Assembly: GCF_000686845.1 (NCBI RefSeq)
Contig: NZ_JMLS01000005.1
Span: 287,672-351,671, forward strand
Origin: Paenibacillus sp. UNC451MF
Lineage (GTDB): Bacteria > Bacillota > Bacilli > Paenibacillales > NBRC-103111
Reading direction: 5' to 3'
Length of the DNA: 64,000 bases
Part shown: positions 9,319-18,639 of the stretch, in pieces
Layout: each line of letters opens with the position of its first letter
Numbering within the stretch: the first letter of the stretch is position 1
The notes under the pieces: generated by a model
Databases searched by the model: none
Seen by the model: the letters and a program-made list of their open reading frames with translations, nothing else
What the model was told of the DNA's origin: nothing
Made by a program: the position numbers and the translations under genes

Positions 9319-10248
9319 GTGGATATTAACGATTTGAAAATATTTCAAACGGTCGCAGAGCACGGCAGCGTCAGCAAAGCGGCGAGAGAGCTCAGCTATG
9401 TTCAATCCAATGTAACGGCAAGAATCCAGCAGCTTGAGCATGAGCTTGGAACGACATTGTTCAGCAGACACCGCAAAGGCGTAGCACTGAATGCAGACGG
9501 TAGGAAGCTGCTCGAATATACGCAAAAAATATTGAAGCTTATGGATGATATGAAGCAGGCGTTCCATGATCCGGAGGATCCGTCAGGTCCGCTCCTGATT
9601 GGGACAGTAGAGACCGTTTCCAGCCTGCCGGGGCTCTTATCCACATATTGCAAGCATTATCCTCGCGTTGACCTCTCGCTGGTCACAGGAGTTACGGAGC
9701 ATTTGATGAACGAGGTGCTGCAGTATCAGCTGGACGGGGCCTTCGTGACGGGACCGATTCGCCATGCGGAGATGGAGCAGGATTATTTAATTGAGGAAGA
9801 TCTCGTTTTAATTGCTAAAAAGGATGATGACTGCGATTCTCTCGAGCAGTGTCTGGATAAGCCGCTGCTTGTATTCCGGGCAGGATGCGGGTATCGCGCA
9901 AGGCTAGTACAGTGGCTCGGACAGCAGGGTGTTGCGCCCGCTAAAATTATGGAATTCGGGACACTCGAAACGATTCTGGCTATGGTAAGCTCAGGTCTAG
10001 GAATATCACTGGTCCCGAAGTCAACCATTACCCATTTGGAAGCGGCTGGCGGGCTCCGCTGCTTTACGCTTCCGGAGCAGTTCAGCCGGATTACGACCGT
10101 GTTCATCCGCCGCCGTGATTCTTTATTGGGAGCCACGATGCAGAAGTTTCTGGATAATGTTCATGCGTTCCATCAGAGGAACGGAGCTTCTGTGGCTTCT
10201 CCAAATTCGGAGGGAAGGTTTGAATCTGATCGGCTCTCTGCCGGTTAA
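9319..10248 (+). CDS. LysR-family transcriptional regulator divergent from the EamA exporter
   Basis: A LysR-type regulator of about 309 residues. The N-terminal winged helix-turn-helix reads DLKIFQTVAEHGSVSKAARE and is followed by the linker helix and a two-subdomain effector-binding region. I chose GTG 9319 because AGGAG (9304-9308) sits 10 nt upstream and the family begins just before the DLKIF motif. The alternative ATG at 9253 would add 22 mostly Ile-rich residues read from the AT-rich promoter region. The divergent layout suggests that it controls the exporter at 8223-9170. Confidence 0.85.
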   Translation: MDINDLKIFQTVAEHGSVSKAARELSYVQSNVTARIQQLEHELGTTLFSRHRKGVALNADGRKLLEYTQKILKLMDDMKQAFHDPEDPSGPLLIGTVETVSSLPGLLSTYCKHYPRVDLSLVTGVTEHLMNEVLQYQLDGAFVTGPIRHAEMEQDYLIEEDLVLIAKKDDDCDSLEQCLDKPLLVFRAGCGYRARLVQWLGQQGVAPAKIMEFGTLETILAMVSSGLGISLVPKSTITHLEAAGGLRCFTLPEQFSRITTVFIRRRDSLLGATMQKFLDNVHAFHQRNGASVASPNSEGRFESDRLSAG

Positions 10249-10276
10249 ATGCACTACATTCTGTTATAACAAATTC

Positions 10277-10342
10277 GCGCCTCCTGAGTTACTCTTCTAC
10301 AGCGGAATACGCTGTTCGAGGATGTATCAGGAGGTGCTTTTT
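10277..10342 (+). terminator. Intrinsic terminator after the LysR gene
   Basis: GCGCCTCCTGA pairs with TCAGGAGGTGC, with an inner ACAGCG/CGCTGT stem, and is followed directly by TTTTT. It lies between two convergent LysR genes. Confidence 0.8.
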
Positions 10343-10380
10343 GCTGTGCTCTGAATTCCGTGCGCGCTTCAAATATAGTT

Positions 10381-11271
10381 TCACACGGTTGCGAAGCGGT
10401 ACAGATGCTCCTTGAACTGATCCAGGACCGCGGACTGTCGACGATCGACATTATATGCGTAATATACATACCGTTTATATGAGTTTTTAGGGATGGGTCG
10501 GCTTACGAGCTCGCCTCGCTCCACTTCCTTACGGACCGCCAGTTGGGAGACGAATGAGACGCCTTCTCCTAGCATCACCGTCTGCTTGATCGCTTCCAAG
10601 GAGTCCAGCTCCATGTGTGCGTTCAACTGGATACCGTTGCTCTCAGCCCATTTGGCGGTCAATTGACGCGTACTCGATTCGGGGCTATGCAGCAGGAACG
10701 GAACATGCTCGAGCTGCTCAGCACGGAGCTCCGCATATTCCGCCAATCGATGCTGCGGGGAAGTGATCAGCACTAATTCATCCTCGCATAACACTTGGGC
10801 AGCCAGGTGAGGCGCCTGAAATGGTTCGCAGGATAAGATTCCCAGATCAATCTCGTGGTTCAGCAGCATTTCCTTGATGACCGGCGCCGTTTTGACCAGC
10901 AGCGTTAAGCTGATTCTCGGATAAGCTTGGGCAAAACCGCTCAAGATGCGCGGCAGAATGTAAGTACCGGGCACATAGCTTGCCCCGATCCGTAACGAGC
11001 CTCTGCCCAATTGGTCATATTCCTTGACGACGCGTTCGGCTTCATGGGCCAGCGAATTGATTTTGACGGAGTAGTGGTAGAGCGATTGTCCGGCTTCAGT
11101 CAACAATATTTTTCCAAGCCGGGATTCGAATAGCTGAACGCCAAGCTCTTGCTCCAGGCTTTTCATATGAAAGGTGACCGTCGGCTGCTTCAATCCGAGA
11201 GCGTCGGCAACGGGAGTAATCTTTTTATGCTTCTCCAACAGTTCGACAATTTGCAGCTTCAGCAGGTTCAT
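10381..11271 (-). CDS. LysR-family regulator divergent from the Fbp-type ABC operon
   Basis: A 296-residue LysR regulator. The helix-turn-helix segment is PVADALGLKQPTVTFHMKSL near residues 21-40, followed by the effector-binding domain. Two starts are possible. The second ATG (11271) is preferred because AAAGGA lies 8 nt upstream, whereas it abuts the first ATG at 11280. It is divergent from the ABC transporter/metallohydrolase operon beginning at 11441, with about 170 bp between, so it probably regulates that operon. Its closest named type by eye is the CysL/CbbR-like group, but I cannot assign an effector. Confidence 0.85.
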   Translation of the reverse strand: MNLLKLQIVELLEKHKKITPVADALGLKQPTVTFHMKSLEQELGVQLFESRLGKILLTEAGQSLYHYSVKINSLAHEAERVVKEYDQLGRGSLRIGASYVPGTYILPRILSGFAQAYPRISLTLLVKTAPVIKEMLLNHEIDLGILSCEPFQAPHLAAQVLCEDELVLITSPQHRLAEYAELRAEQLEHVPFLLHSPESSTRQLTAKWAESNGIQLNAHMELDSLEAIKQTVMLGEGVSFVSQLAVRKEVERGELVSRPIPKNSYKRYVYYAYNVDRRQSAVLDQFKEHLYRFATV

Positions 11272-11440
11272 ATCGCACATCCTTTTGGGTTAGAGATAGG
11301 TACGGGTTCAGTATAGAGAAAATCTATGGAATTGAATAGAACCCATTGATAAATTTAACAAAGGCTTTACGCAGAGATAATACTTCCCTGCATTTGGACC
11401 TGTACACTGAGGTTAGTTTGGCAGATGGGAAGGGAATTTT

Positions 11441-12415
11441 ATGGATGTCATCATTCAAGGCTTGCAAAAATCGTTCGATCAGGTCCAGGCACTGCAGCCG
11501 ACCGATCTGCGAATTCAAAAAGGCAGCTTCACAACGCTGCTAGGACCGTCAGGCTGTGGCAAAACAACACTGCTGCGCATGATCGCTGGTTTGGAGACAC
11601 CAGACCGTGGCGAGCTGTTCGTAGGCGAGGAATGCTTGTTCTCAAGCTCCCGGAAGGTAGATAAACCTGCTCACCGCAGAAACTTCGGGATGGTGTTTCA
11701 AGACTTCGCGCTGTGGCCGCATATGACGGTATTCGAGAATGTGGCGTTCGGGCTGCGGGCGAAAGGCAGCACGAAGGATTTGAAGCGCCAGGTTCAGGAG
11801 GCCATTGATAAGGTCCGTTTAAGCGGGATGGAGGAGCGTTATCCGCACCAGATGTCCGGAGGACAGCAGCAGCGGGTTGCCTTTGCCCGAGCGGTCGTAA
11901 CAAGGCCGCAGCTCGTCCTGTTTGACGAGCCGCTCAGTGCGCTCGATGCTCTGCTGCGCGATGAGATGAGGCTTGAGCTGATCAGTCTCGTCCGGGATAT
12001 CGGGTTGACCGCGCTTTATGTCACACATGACCAGACGGAGGCGATGTCGATGTCCGACGAAATCGTCGTCATGAAGGAAGGGCGTATTCTTCAGAGCGGA
12101 CAGCCGGAGCAAATATACAATTTGCCAGCACATCCTTTCGTTGCGCAATTTATCGGCAAATCGAACTGGCTGGAAAAGGACAAGCGGATGGTTCGACCGG
12201 AGCATGTCCAGTGGCAGCCCGAAAATGTAGTGAATTCGGATCAAAAGACCTATTCGGGTAACATCCGCAGCGTCAGCTATCTCGGTGACCGATATGAGAT
12301 TCTGATGGATATGGGGACTATGGGCTTTTGGACGGCGTATCATCAAGTGCGTTTGCCGGTCGGGCATCGTACTGAGGTTTATGTATCGCAACGGCACATT
12401 CATCACATTTTGTAA
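11441..12415 (+). CDS. ABC transporter ATP-binding protein, Fbp/polyamine (CUT2-like) class
   Basis: A 324-residue ATPase. The Walker A motif is GPSGCGKTT near residues 33-41, the signature LSGGQ-equivalent is MSGGQQQR near 138-145, and Walker B is LVLFDEPLSALD near 158-169, with the switch His in YVTHDQTEAMSM. A C-terminal extension of about 90 residues carries a reduced TOBE-like domain. It is first of a four-gene operon with a binding lipoprotein and a fused permease, the arrangement of ferric-iron (FbpABC), thiamine or 2-aminoethylphosphonate importers. No Fur box is visible upstream, which weakens an iron assignment. Confidence 0.88.
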   Translation: MDVIIQGLQKSFDQVQALQPTDLRIQKGSFTTLLGPSGCGKTTLLRMIAGLETPDRGELFVGEECLFSSSRKVDKPAHRRNFGMVFQDFALWPHMTVFENVAFGLRAKGSTKDLKRQVQEAIDKVRLSGMEERYPHQMSGGQQQRVAFARAVVTRPQLVLFDEPLSALDALLRDEMRLELISLVRDIGLTALYVTHDQTEAMSMSDEIVVMKEGRILQSGQPEQIYNLPAHPFVAQFIGKSNWLEKDKRMVRPEHVQWQPENVVNSDQKTYSGNIRSVSYLGDRYEILMDMGTMGFWTAYHQVRLPVGHRTEVYVSQRHIHHIL

Positions 12416-12438
12416 CCATATGGGGAGGCTTATAACAA

Positions 12439-13533
12439 ATGAAAATGAGAAGCGGATTGAAAAATGGGGCACTTCTTTTACTGACGGCTATGGTCGGGTT
12501 TGGAGTCGCAGGGTGCGGAACCTCACAGCAGCAAACGGCAGCAACGAATGGAGCGGCACCAAAGGCCGAACAGCCTTCACAGCAGCCTGCTAAAAATGAG
12601 GAAAAGAAAGAAGAGAAGAAGCTGAGCGGCAAGCTGGTTGTTTACAGTGCGGGTCCTAAGGAGCTGGCCGAAAGCATTCAAAAGGGCTACGAAGCAAAAA
12701 CCGGCGTGAAAATTGAAATGTTCCAAGGGACGAACGGCAAAATTTTATCCCGTATGGAAGCCGAGAAGGCCAATCCGGTTGTCGACGTAGTTGTTCTGGC
12801 ATCGCTGCCATCCGCCCAAGGCTTGAAGAAAAGCGGCCTTACATTGGAGTATAAGGAAGCAAAAAATGTGGATAAATTGATTCCTGAGTGGTCCGATAAG
12901 GAAGGCAACTTCTTCGGCTACAGTGCATCCGCGCTAGGTATCGGCTACAATACGAAGCTCGTCAAAACCCCGCCGAAGGAGTGGACGGACTTAACGAAGG
13001 AAGAGTGGAAGGGCAAAGTAAACATTCCAGACCCAGCATTGTCCGGCTCCGCGCTTGATTTCGTTACTGGATATTTGAGCATGAAGGGCGATTCAGGCTG
13101 GGATTTGCTCGATCAATACAAGAAGAACGGCGTAGCTATGGCAGGAGCCAACCAAGAAGCGCTTGATCCGGTTATTACAGGCTCCAAAAGCATCGTGGCG
13201 GCCGGTGTTGATTACATGACTTATCAAGCTAAGGCTAAGGGCGAGCCTGTCGACATGATCTACCCTGCGAGTGGCACTGTTATTAGCCCGCGTCCAGCAG
13301 CAATTATTAAATCCAGCAAAAACGTAGACAACGCCAAAGCGTTTATCGATTATTTGCTGTCCGATGAAGCACAAAAAATGGTGGCTGAAACGTATCTGCT
13401 GCCAGGCCGCAAAGACGTTCCAGCCAAAGACCGTCCGGGTGTGGAGCAAATTCCGCAAATGAAAGTGGATTGGAATTGGATGGACACCAACGGCGATGCT
13501 GTAACCAAAAAATTCACGCAGTTATTTAAATAA
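12439..13533 (+). CDS. Solute-binding lipoprotein, FbpA/2-aminoethylphosphonate type
   Basis: A 364-residue lipoprotein with lipobox VAGC (lipidated Cys26) and a Gln/Ala/Lys-rich linker to about residue 55. A type-2 periplasmic-binding fold then starts at KLVVYSAGPKEL. The GTNGKILSRMEAEKANP stretch (about 95-111) is characteristic of the ferric-ion and phosphonate-type binding proteins of this family. It follows the ATPase by 23 nt and precedes the permease by 9 nt. Fe3+, 2-aminoethylphosphonate or another anion are all possible ligands; sequence alone does not separate them. Confidence 0.85.
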   Translation: MKMRSGLKNGALLLLTAMVGFGVAGCGTSQQQTAATNGAAPKAEQPSQQPAKNEEKKEEKKLSGKLVVYSAGPKELAESIQKGYEAKTGVKIEMFQGTNGKILSRMEAEKANPVVDVVVLASLPSAQGLKKSGLTLEYKEAKNVDKLIPEWSDKEGNFFGYSASALGIGYNTKLVKTPPKEWTDLTKEEWKGKVNIPDPALSGSALDFVTGYLSMKGDSGWDLLDQYKKNGVAMAGANQEALDPVITGSKSIVAAGVDYMTYQAKAKGEPVDMIYPASGTVISPRPAAIIKSSKNVDNAKAFIDYLLSDEAQKMVAETYLLPGRKDVPAKDRPGVEQIPQMKVDWNWMDTNGDAVTKKFTQLFK

Positions 13534-13542
13534 GAGGCAGCT

Positions 13543-15219
13543 ATGTACAGCACAAACACGGGTTCTTTAAAAAAACTGGGGATGACACTGGCGCTGCTGA
13601 TTCTGACGCTGCTGGTGGTCGTCCCGCTTTTTTTCATCTTTTTGACAAGCGTTCATTCTGGTGAGCAGTGGGATTGGATAGCTCCGATTCGAACGATTCT
13701 CGCCAATGAGCTAGGCGAGGTGTTCTGGAATTCCATCTGGCTCGGCTTGTGCGTCATCGTAGGAACGACGGTGTTAGCTCTGCCGTTGGCATGGATATTA
13801 TCTAGAACCGACTTGAAGCGCCATACGTGGCTTGATATTGTCCTACTGATTCCCTTCATGACGCCGCCGTATATTGGCTCGATGGGCTGGATTTTATTTA
13901 TGCAGACGAACGGCTATCTGGAGCAGCTGCTTCCTTCAGCCGCAGTGGTGACTCCGGTGTTTTTCACTTCGTTCGGGATGATCGCTATCATGAGCCTTCA
14001 CTTATTCCCATTCCTGTACTTAATCCTGCGCAATGCGCTCGTACAGATCGGCGGCAGCAAGGAGGAGGCGGCCAGTGTACATGGCGGCGGTTTTCTGTAC
14101 AGCTTTCGCCGCGTAGTGATGCCACTGCTGCTATCCAGCTATGCGATGGGAGCGTTGTTGATTTTCGTCAAAACGATCGCCGAATTCGGCACCCCGGCTA
14201 CCTTTGGCCGCAAGATCGGCTTTTACGTGCTGACGTCGGAAATCCATAAATACATCTCAAGCTGGCCGATCGACTTCGGTAAGGCGACGTCGCTCGCTTC
14301 CATATTGTTAACCTCCTGCTTGCTCATCTGGTACATGCAGTCGATTGTCAGCCAGCGGTTCACCTATTCGCTGGTCGGAGGCAAAGGCTCCCGCGGGAAG
14401 CTGTACCGGCTGAGCGGCTGGATGCGCGGCCTTGTCTGGTTCTATGTGGTAGCCTTGCTAGCAGTTTCGATAGGCATTCCTTACTTCTCGATTATTGCAG
14501 CGTCCTTAATGAAGCTGCGTGGAGTCGGCCTGGCTTGGACGAACCTGACGCTTCAACATTATGTGGAGCTTCTTACATGGGGCTCCAAAAGCATGCAAGC
14601 GCTGATGAATAGTGTGAGCCTGTCGTTGGTGGGGGCGACCGTTTCGGTCATCCTTGGTACTTATTTCGCCCTGATGATCGGGCGTGCTAGATCGTGGCCG
14701 CAGAAGCTGACTGACTTGTTCAGCTTATTACCCAACACGGTGCCGGGTATTGTCATTGTGGTAGGCTTGATTTTGCTATGGAATGCACCATGGAATCCGA
14801 TTCCGTTGTATAACACGTATGGTATGGTCGTGTTGACCTATGTGGTTTTCTTCCTCCCTTATACAGTACAGTATGTCAAAGCGAATTTCGCCCAACTGGA
14901 TGATTCGTTATTTCAAGCGGGTCGGGTATTCGGAGGGAGCGCGATATACATTTTCCGTAGAATTTTGCTGCCGCTTATTATACCAGGGATGTTGGCGGGC
15001 TGGATGATGACCTTCACGATATCGGTTCGTGAGCTAGTAGCGTCTCTGATGATTTTGCCGCCTTCAATGGAAACGTCGGCAACGTATATTTTTTCTCAAT
15101 TCGAGCAGGGCAAGGTATCGCTTGGGATGGCGATGGCGGTTGTCTCCGTCGGGCTAACGACGATTTTGCTCCTTGCCGTGAATACGATAAGCGCAAACAA
15201 AAAGTGGAGTGTGAAATAA
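13543..15219 (+). CDS. ABC transporter permease, fused FbpB type
   Basis: A 558-residue permease made of two homologous halves, each with about six transmembrane helices and its own EAA loop (EEAASVHGGGFLYSFRRVVMP near 178-198, FQAGRVFGGSAIYIFRRILLP near 460-480). Two-in-one permeases of this length are the rule for Fbp-type importers. It lies between the binding lipoprotein and the metallohydrolase with 9-nt and 4-nt gaps, so all four genes are almost certainly one transcript. Confidence 0.88.
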   Translation: MYSTNTGSLKKLGMTLALLILTLLVVVPLFFIFLTSVHSGEQWDWIAPIRTILANELGEVFWNSIWLGLCVIVGTTVLALPLAWILSRTDLKRHTWLDIVLLIPFMTPPYIGSMGWILFMQTNGYLEQLLPSAAVVTPVFFTSFGMIAIMSLHLFPFLYLILRNALVQIGGSKEEAASVHGGGFLYSFRRVVMPLLLSSYAMGALLIFVKTIAEFGTPATFGRKIGFYVLTSEIHKYISSWPIDFGKATSLASILLTSCLLIWYMQSIVSQRFTYSLVGGKGSRGKLYRLSGWMRGLVWFYVVALLAVSIGIPYFSIIAASLMKLRGVGLAWTNLTLQHYVELLTWGSKSMQALMNSVSLSLVGATVSVILGTYFALMIGRARSWPQKLTDLFSLLPNTVPGIVIVVGLILLWNAPWNPIPLYNTYGMVVLTYVVFFLPYTVQYVKANFAQLDDSLFQAGRVFGGSAIYIFRRILLPLIIPGMLAGWMMTFTISVRELVASLMILPPSMETSATYIFSQFEQGKVSLGMAMAVVSVGLTTILLLAVNTISANKKWSVK

Positions 15220-15223
15220 AATA

Positions 15224-16573
15224 ATGCAAGTGACTGTATGGGGCGGTGCCGGGGAGCATGGCCGTTCCTGCTACCTCGTGGAACACCGTCAAACCCGCGT
15301 ATTGTTGGATTGCGGGGTGAAGAAGGAAGGGACAGGGGAATACCCTCTGCTGGATGAGCAGGCCGTATCCAATTTGGATGAGGTGTTTCTTTCTCATGCC
15401 CATGAAGATCATTCCATGGCTCTGCCGCTGCTATACAAGCAAGGCTATGGCGGCAAAGTATGGACGACTCGAGCTACCGTTCGCCAGCTTCCCTCCTATT
15501 TTGACGCCTGGAGGCGATATGTGAGGGATCAAGGCTTTGAGCTGCCTTATGAGGAGGAGCATATCCAAGCGATCCGCTATGCGTTCGTTGAAGAAGAAGC
15601 CCCGCCCGGCGAATGGCTGGAGCTGTCCGAGAAGCTTAGCGTCTGCTGGGGGAGAAGCGGGCATCTTCCCGGCTCTATTTGGCTGCTGCTCAACATGGAA
15701 GGGAGCTTGGCTTTCTTCTCGGGAGACTATACGTCAGAATCGGCGCTGCTCGCGGCGGAAACTCCCAGTGTACCTGCTTATAAAGAGGCTATCCAGAGCG
15801 GGTTGCAGGAGTGCGGCAGCACGGCTTCGCAAGAAGCTATCGATCTTTCTATAGTGGAAGCGGCCTATGGTATCGATGAAGATTTCCAGGAGCATAAGCT
15901 GATGCAATTGAAAGGGGTGTTCGACTCAGCGCTACAGCAGGGCGACACGGTGCTATTACCAGTACCGACCTACGGAAGAGGACAGGAGCTGCTGTTGTGG
16001 GCACTCGATTCATTCCCGCAGGCAAGGATCGTAGTTGAACGAGAGATTATGGACGTATTCGGACAAATGCTGGAATGGCCGGAATGGTTGAAAGAAAATG
16101 CGGCACAGCGCATTAAAAACTGCCTATCGGATGAACGTTTGCTTGTAGTGGATCAAGAGACGGAACGGGCTGAAGCACTCGCCGCTAAACCATCGGGCGG
16201 TGTCATCGTGTTCACGAACGACGGCATGATGCAATCGGCCAAATGCCGATGGTACTATAGCGAGCTTCGTACAACCGGAAGCTACAGAGTAATGCTGACC
16301 GGACATTTGGCCCGGGGAAGCCTAGGCCAGCGGCTGCTTAATGGGGAAGAACCTGGAGAGGACGGCAGCCGAATACATTTTGTCCGATACAAGGTACATC
16401 AAGGCTTGCCTGATGTGAAGGCGATGCTGGAAGCGATGCGAGCTAAGCAGACGGTTCTTGTGCATGCAGGGAAAGCTTCTACGGATGCTCTTTACGCCCG
16501 TTTAAGAAGCGAAGGGTATGAGGGGCTGAACTCCATGATGCCTGGTGAAGTACTGGTTGTGCAGCCTGGCTGA
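15224..16573 (+). CDS. Beta-CASP metallo-beta-lactamase-fold hydrolase
   Basis: A 449-residue metallohydrolase. The signature HAHEDH (residues 58-63) supplies zinc ligands, GHLPGS near 145 the third motif His, and SGDYTSES near 166 the fourth motif Asp. A beta-CASP insert follows (VLLPVPTYGRGQELL near 245-259), and a C-terminal VHAGKAS motif carries a further His. Beta-CASP enzymes are usually nucleases (RNase J, CPSF73), but single-gene relatives of unknown substrate exist. It starts 4 nt after an ABC permease, which is unusual for a nuclease and raises the possibility of a substrate linked to the imported solute. A GC hairpin lies at 16588-16611 without a T-run. Confidence 0.8.
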   Translation: MQVTVWGGAGEHGRSCYLVEHRQTRVLLDCGVKKEGTGEYPLLDEQAVSNLDEVFLSHAHEDHSMALPLLYKQGYGGKVWTTRATVRQLPSYFDAWRRYVRDQGFELPYEEEHIQAIRYAFVEEEAPPGEWLELSEKLSVCWGRSGHLPGSIWLLLNMEGSLAFFSGDYTSESALLAAETPSVPAYKEAIQSGLQECGSTASQEAIDLSIVEAAYGIDEDFQEHKLMQLKGVFDSALQQGDTVLLPVPTYGRGQELLLWALDSFPQARIVVEREIMDVFGQMLEWPEWLKENAAQRIKNCLSDERLLVVDQETERAEALAAKPSGGVIVFTNDGMMQSAKCRWYYSELRTTGSYRVMLTGHLARGSLGQRLLNGEEPGEDGSRIHFVRYKVHQGLPDVKAMLEAMRAKQTVLVHAGKASTDALYARLRSEGYEGLNSMMPGEVLVVQPG

Positions 16574-16632
16574 AGCCTGCTAAAGACCCGGTAGCGGATT
16601 TGCTGCCGGGAAACATTGAAAATGAGAGCCAT

Positions 16633-17054
16633 CTAAGATACACCTTTATAAGGATGAAGTTTTCTACCCGTCTTTTTTTGGTACAAACTATCCATATATT
16701 TATCAAGCTCCTCTTTTTGCGATGAAGGGGACACATATTTTGCATGATTCAAAACCAAGGTAGCGCCGAACCTTACTACTTTATCCCCGTCATAAATATC
16801 TAGATACATAGAAGCACTCCACTTCGGAAAGCCACCTTACCTGCAGCCTCGTCATAAGCCACAGTCGCACCTAAATTGTCCGCCACAAGACGTTCTTTCT
16901 CCTTGTTAGTTGCGCTTCGTAATATTGTTTTGGGATAAGGCCTCAGCATAAAATCCACAGGCTGACGTATCGAAAGGAGTATGGGACGGTAAAATATAGA
17001 AGGGTTTTGCTGTATTGGCGATTTGAAATTTATTGAAATTGTAAAATTTTTCAA
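16633..17054 (-). pseudogene. Unrecognised small gene broken by an apparent single-base frameshift
   Basis: On the minus strand a frame with natural-looking composition runs from about 17054 to about 16826 (through KERLVADNLGATVAYDEAAG, ending KVAF). Coding character then continues in another frame as PKWSASMYLDIYDGDKVVRF and on to a stop at 16633-16635. Adding one C in the minus-strand TTTCCG run (16822-16828) would join the two into one continuous protein of roughly 100-140 residues. The distal piece alone is a 58-residue frame from ATG 16809. I do not recognise the family, and the true start is uncertain. The stretch fills the gap between the metallohydrolase and the amino-acid permease. 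A sequencing error is the main alternative. Confidence 0.5.
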
Positions 17055-17139
17055 TTGATCTTTAACTCCAGCACTACTATTCTATATTAGGCAAGATACA
17101 GTCTTATCGGGAACGGTGACGACAAGGGAGTGTTCTTTT

Positions 17140-18570
17140 TTGAAGGAAGAAAAGCTGAAAAGAGGGCTGAAGGCCCGCCACATGGCCATGATCTCGTTAG
17201 GCGGATCCATTGGAACGGGCTTATTTCTGGCAAGCGGAGGAGCCATACATACAGCGGGGCCAGGAGGCGCCCTGTTTGCTTATTTGACCATTGGTATAAT
17301 GGTGTATTTTCTTGTAACGAGCTTGGGGGAAATGGCAACCTATATGCCGGTATCCGGGACTTTCAGTACGTATGCGACGAGATTCGTCGATCCTGCCTTC
17401 GGCTTCGCGCTGGGGTGGAATTACTGGTACAACTGGGCTATTACCATCGCGGCGGAATTAACGGCTGCCACACTGATTATGAAATTCTGGTTTCCTAACA
17501 GCTCTTCTTTCTTATGGAGTGCGTTGTTTCTTGCGTTGATGACGCTGCTTAATCTGCTCTCGGTCAAAGGATATGGGGAGACGGAATTTTGGTTCGCGCT
17601 TATTAAAGTCATAACCGTTATCGTATTTATTGCTATCGGTCTGCTGATGATCGCCGGCATTTGGTCTCAACAATCGGTCGGATTCCAAAATTGGAAGATA
17701 GGCGACGCGCCTTTTCACGGAGGCTTCTTAGCTGCGTTAAGTGTGTTCATGGCGGCAGGGTTTTCCTTCCAAGGGACGGAGCTTGTAGGTGTTGCCGCCG
17801 GGGAGAGCGAGAACCCGAGGGAAAATGTGCCGCGTGCCATACGTACTGTGTTTTGGCGCATTTTGTTGTTTTATTTGTTGGCAATTCTCGTCATCGGCTT
17901 AATCATTCCTTACACGAATGAAGCGCTATCCAGCGACAACATTACGATGAGCCCTTTTACAATCGTATTTGAAAAAGCAGGCTTGAGCATGGCCGCCTCG
18001 GTCATGAACGCCGTCATTTTGACATCGGTGCTATCAGCCGGCAACTCGGGGATGTACGCATCTACTCGTATGCTATGGGTGCTTGCGCAGGAAGGTAAGG
18101 CGCCTCGCTTTCTGAAGAAATTGACAAGCCGGGGAGTGCCTGTATTTGCTCTACTGGCAACAGCGGCACTTGGAATGTTCGCTTTCTTATCTTCATTCTA
18201 TGGGGATGGTTTGGTGTACGTCTGGCTGTTGAATGCGTCCGGTATGTCCGGATTTATTGCGTGGCTGGGCATTGCCATAAGTCATTACGGCTTCCGCCGA
18301 GCCTATGTAGCTCAGGGGAAATCGTTGAAGGATCTGCCTTATCGTGCCAAATGGTTTCCGTTCGGGCCGATATTGGCTGGAGTGCTCTGCGTCATCGTCA
18401 TTATCGGACAAGCGATGGGGGCCTTCTCGGATGGGAAAGTCGACTGGGCGTATATGTTCGCTTCGTATATCGGGATCCCGCTGTTTCTGGTCATATGGCT
18501 CGGATACAAATGGAAGTACAAGACGAAGGTGTTGAAGCCTGCGGAGTGCGTATTTGACGAAGAGGAATAG
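17140..18570 (+). CDS. lysP: Amino-acid permease, LysP-like (lysine:H+ symporter family)
   Basis: About 476 residues with twelve predicted transmembrane segments of the APC superfamily. The sequence is recognisably close to E. coli LysP throughout: LKARHMAMISLGGSIGTGLF at the N-terminus, FALGWNYWYNWA near 95, GFSFQGTELVGVAAGESENP near 210, NSGMYASTRML near 300 and GFIAWLGIAISHY near 375. The most likely substrate is L-lysine. I chose TTG 17140 because AGGGAG (17125-17130) is 9 nt upstream. GTG 17116 lacks a good ribosome site. No lysine riboswitch is visible in the leader. A terminator follows immediately. Confidence 0.87.
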   Translation: MKEEKLKRGLKARHMAMISLGGSIGTGLFLASGGAIHTAGPGGALFAYLTIGIMVYFLVTSLGEMATYMPVSGTFSTYATRFVDPAFGFALGWNYWYNWAITIAAELTAATLIMKFWFPNSSSFLWSALFLALMTLLNLLSVKGYGETEFWFALIKVITVIVFIAIGLLMIAGIWSQQSVGFQNWKIGDAPFHGGFLAALSVFMAAGFSFQGTELVGVAAGESENPRENVPRAIRTVFWRILLFYLLAILVIGLIIPYTNEALSSDNITMSPFTIVFEKAGLSMAASVMNAVILTSVLSAGNSGMYASTRMLWVLAQEGKAPRFLKKLTSRGVPVFALLATAALGMFAFLSSFYGDGLVYVWLLNASGMSGFIAWLGIAISHYGFRRAYVAQGKSLKDLPYRAKWFPFGPILAGVLCVIVIIGQAMGAFSDGKVDWAYMFASYIGIPLFLVIWLGYKWKYKTKVLKPAECVFDEEE

Positions 18571-18598
18571 AAAAAAGCCGCTGAAAAGCGGCTTTTTT
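18571..18598 (+). terminator. Intrinsic terminator after the LysP-like gene
   Basis: AAAAAAGCCGCT-GAAA-AGCGGCTTTTTT, a near-perfect hairpin with runs on both sides, starting immediately after the stop codon. Confidence 0.92.
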
Positions 18599-18639
18599 AG
18601 TTGGTGAGAAGCCTTCAGAACCTAAATTCGCTAGTGTAC

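Noticed and set aside
11281-11440. Iron (Fur) regulation of the Fbp-type transporter
   Set aside because: No 7-1-7 Fur motif could be found in the divergent promoter region, so iron is not claimed as the substrate.
16588-16611. Hairpin after the beta-CASP gene as a terminator
   Set aside because: The stem CCCGGTAGC/GCTGCCGGG is good, but no T-run follows, so it is not listed as an intrinsic terminator.
17055-17139. Possible lysine riboswitch before the LysP-like gene
   Set aside because: The leader is too short and lacks any L-box sequence blocks; the DNA upstream is taken up by a gene remnant.
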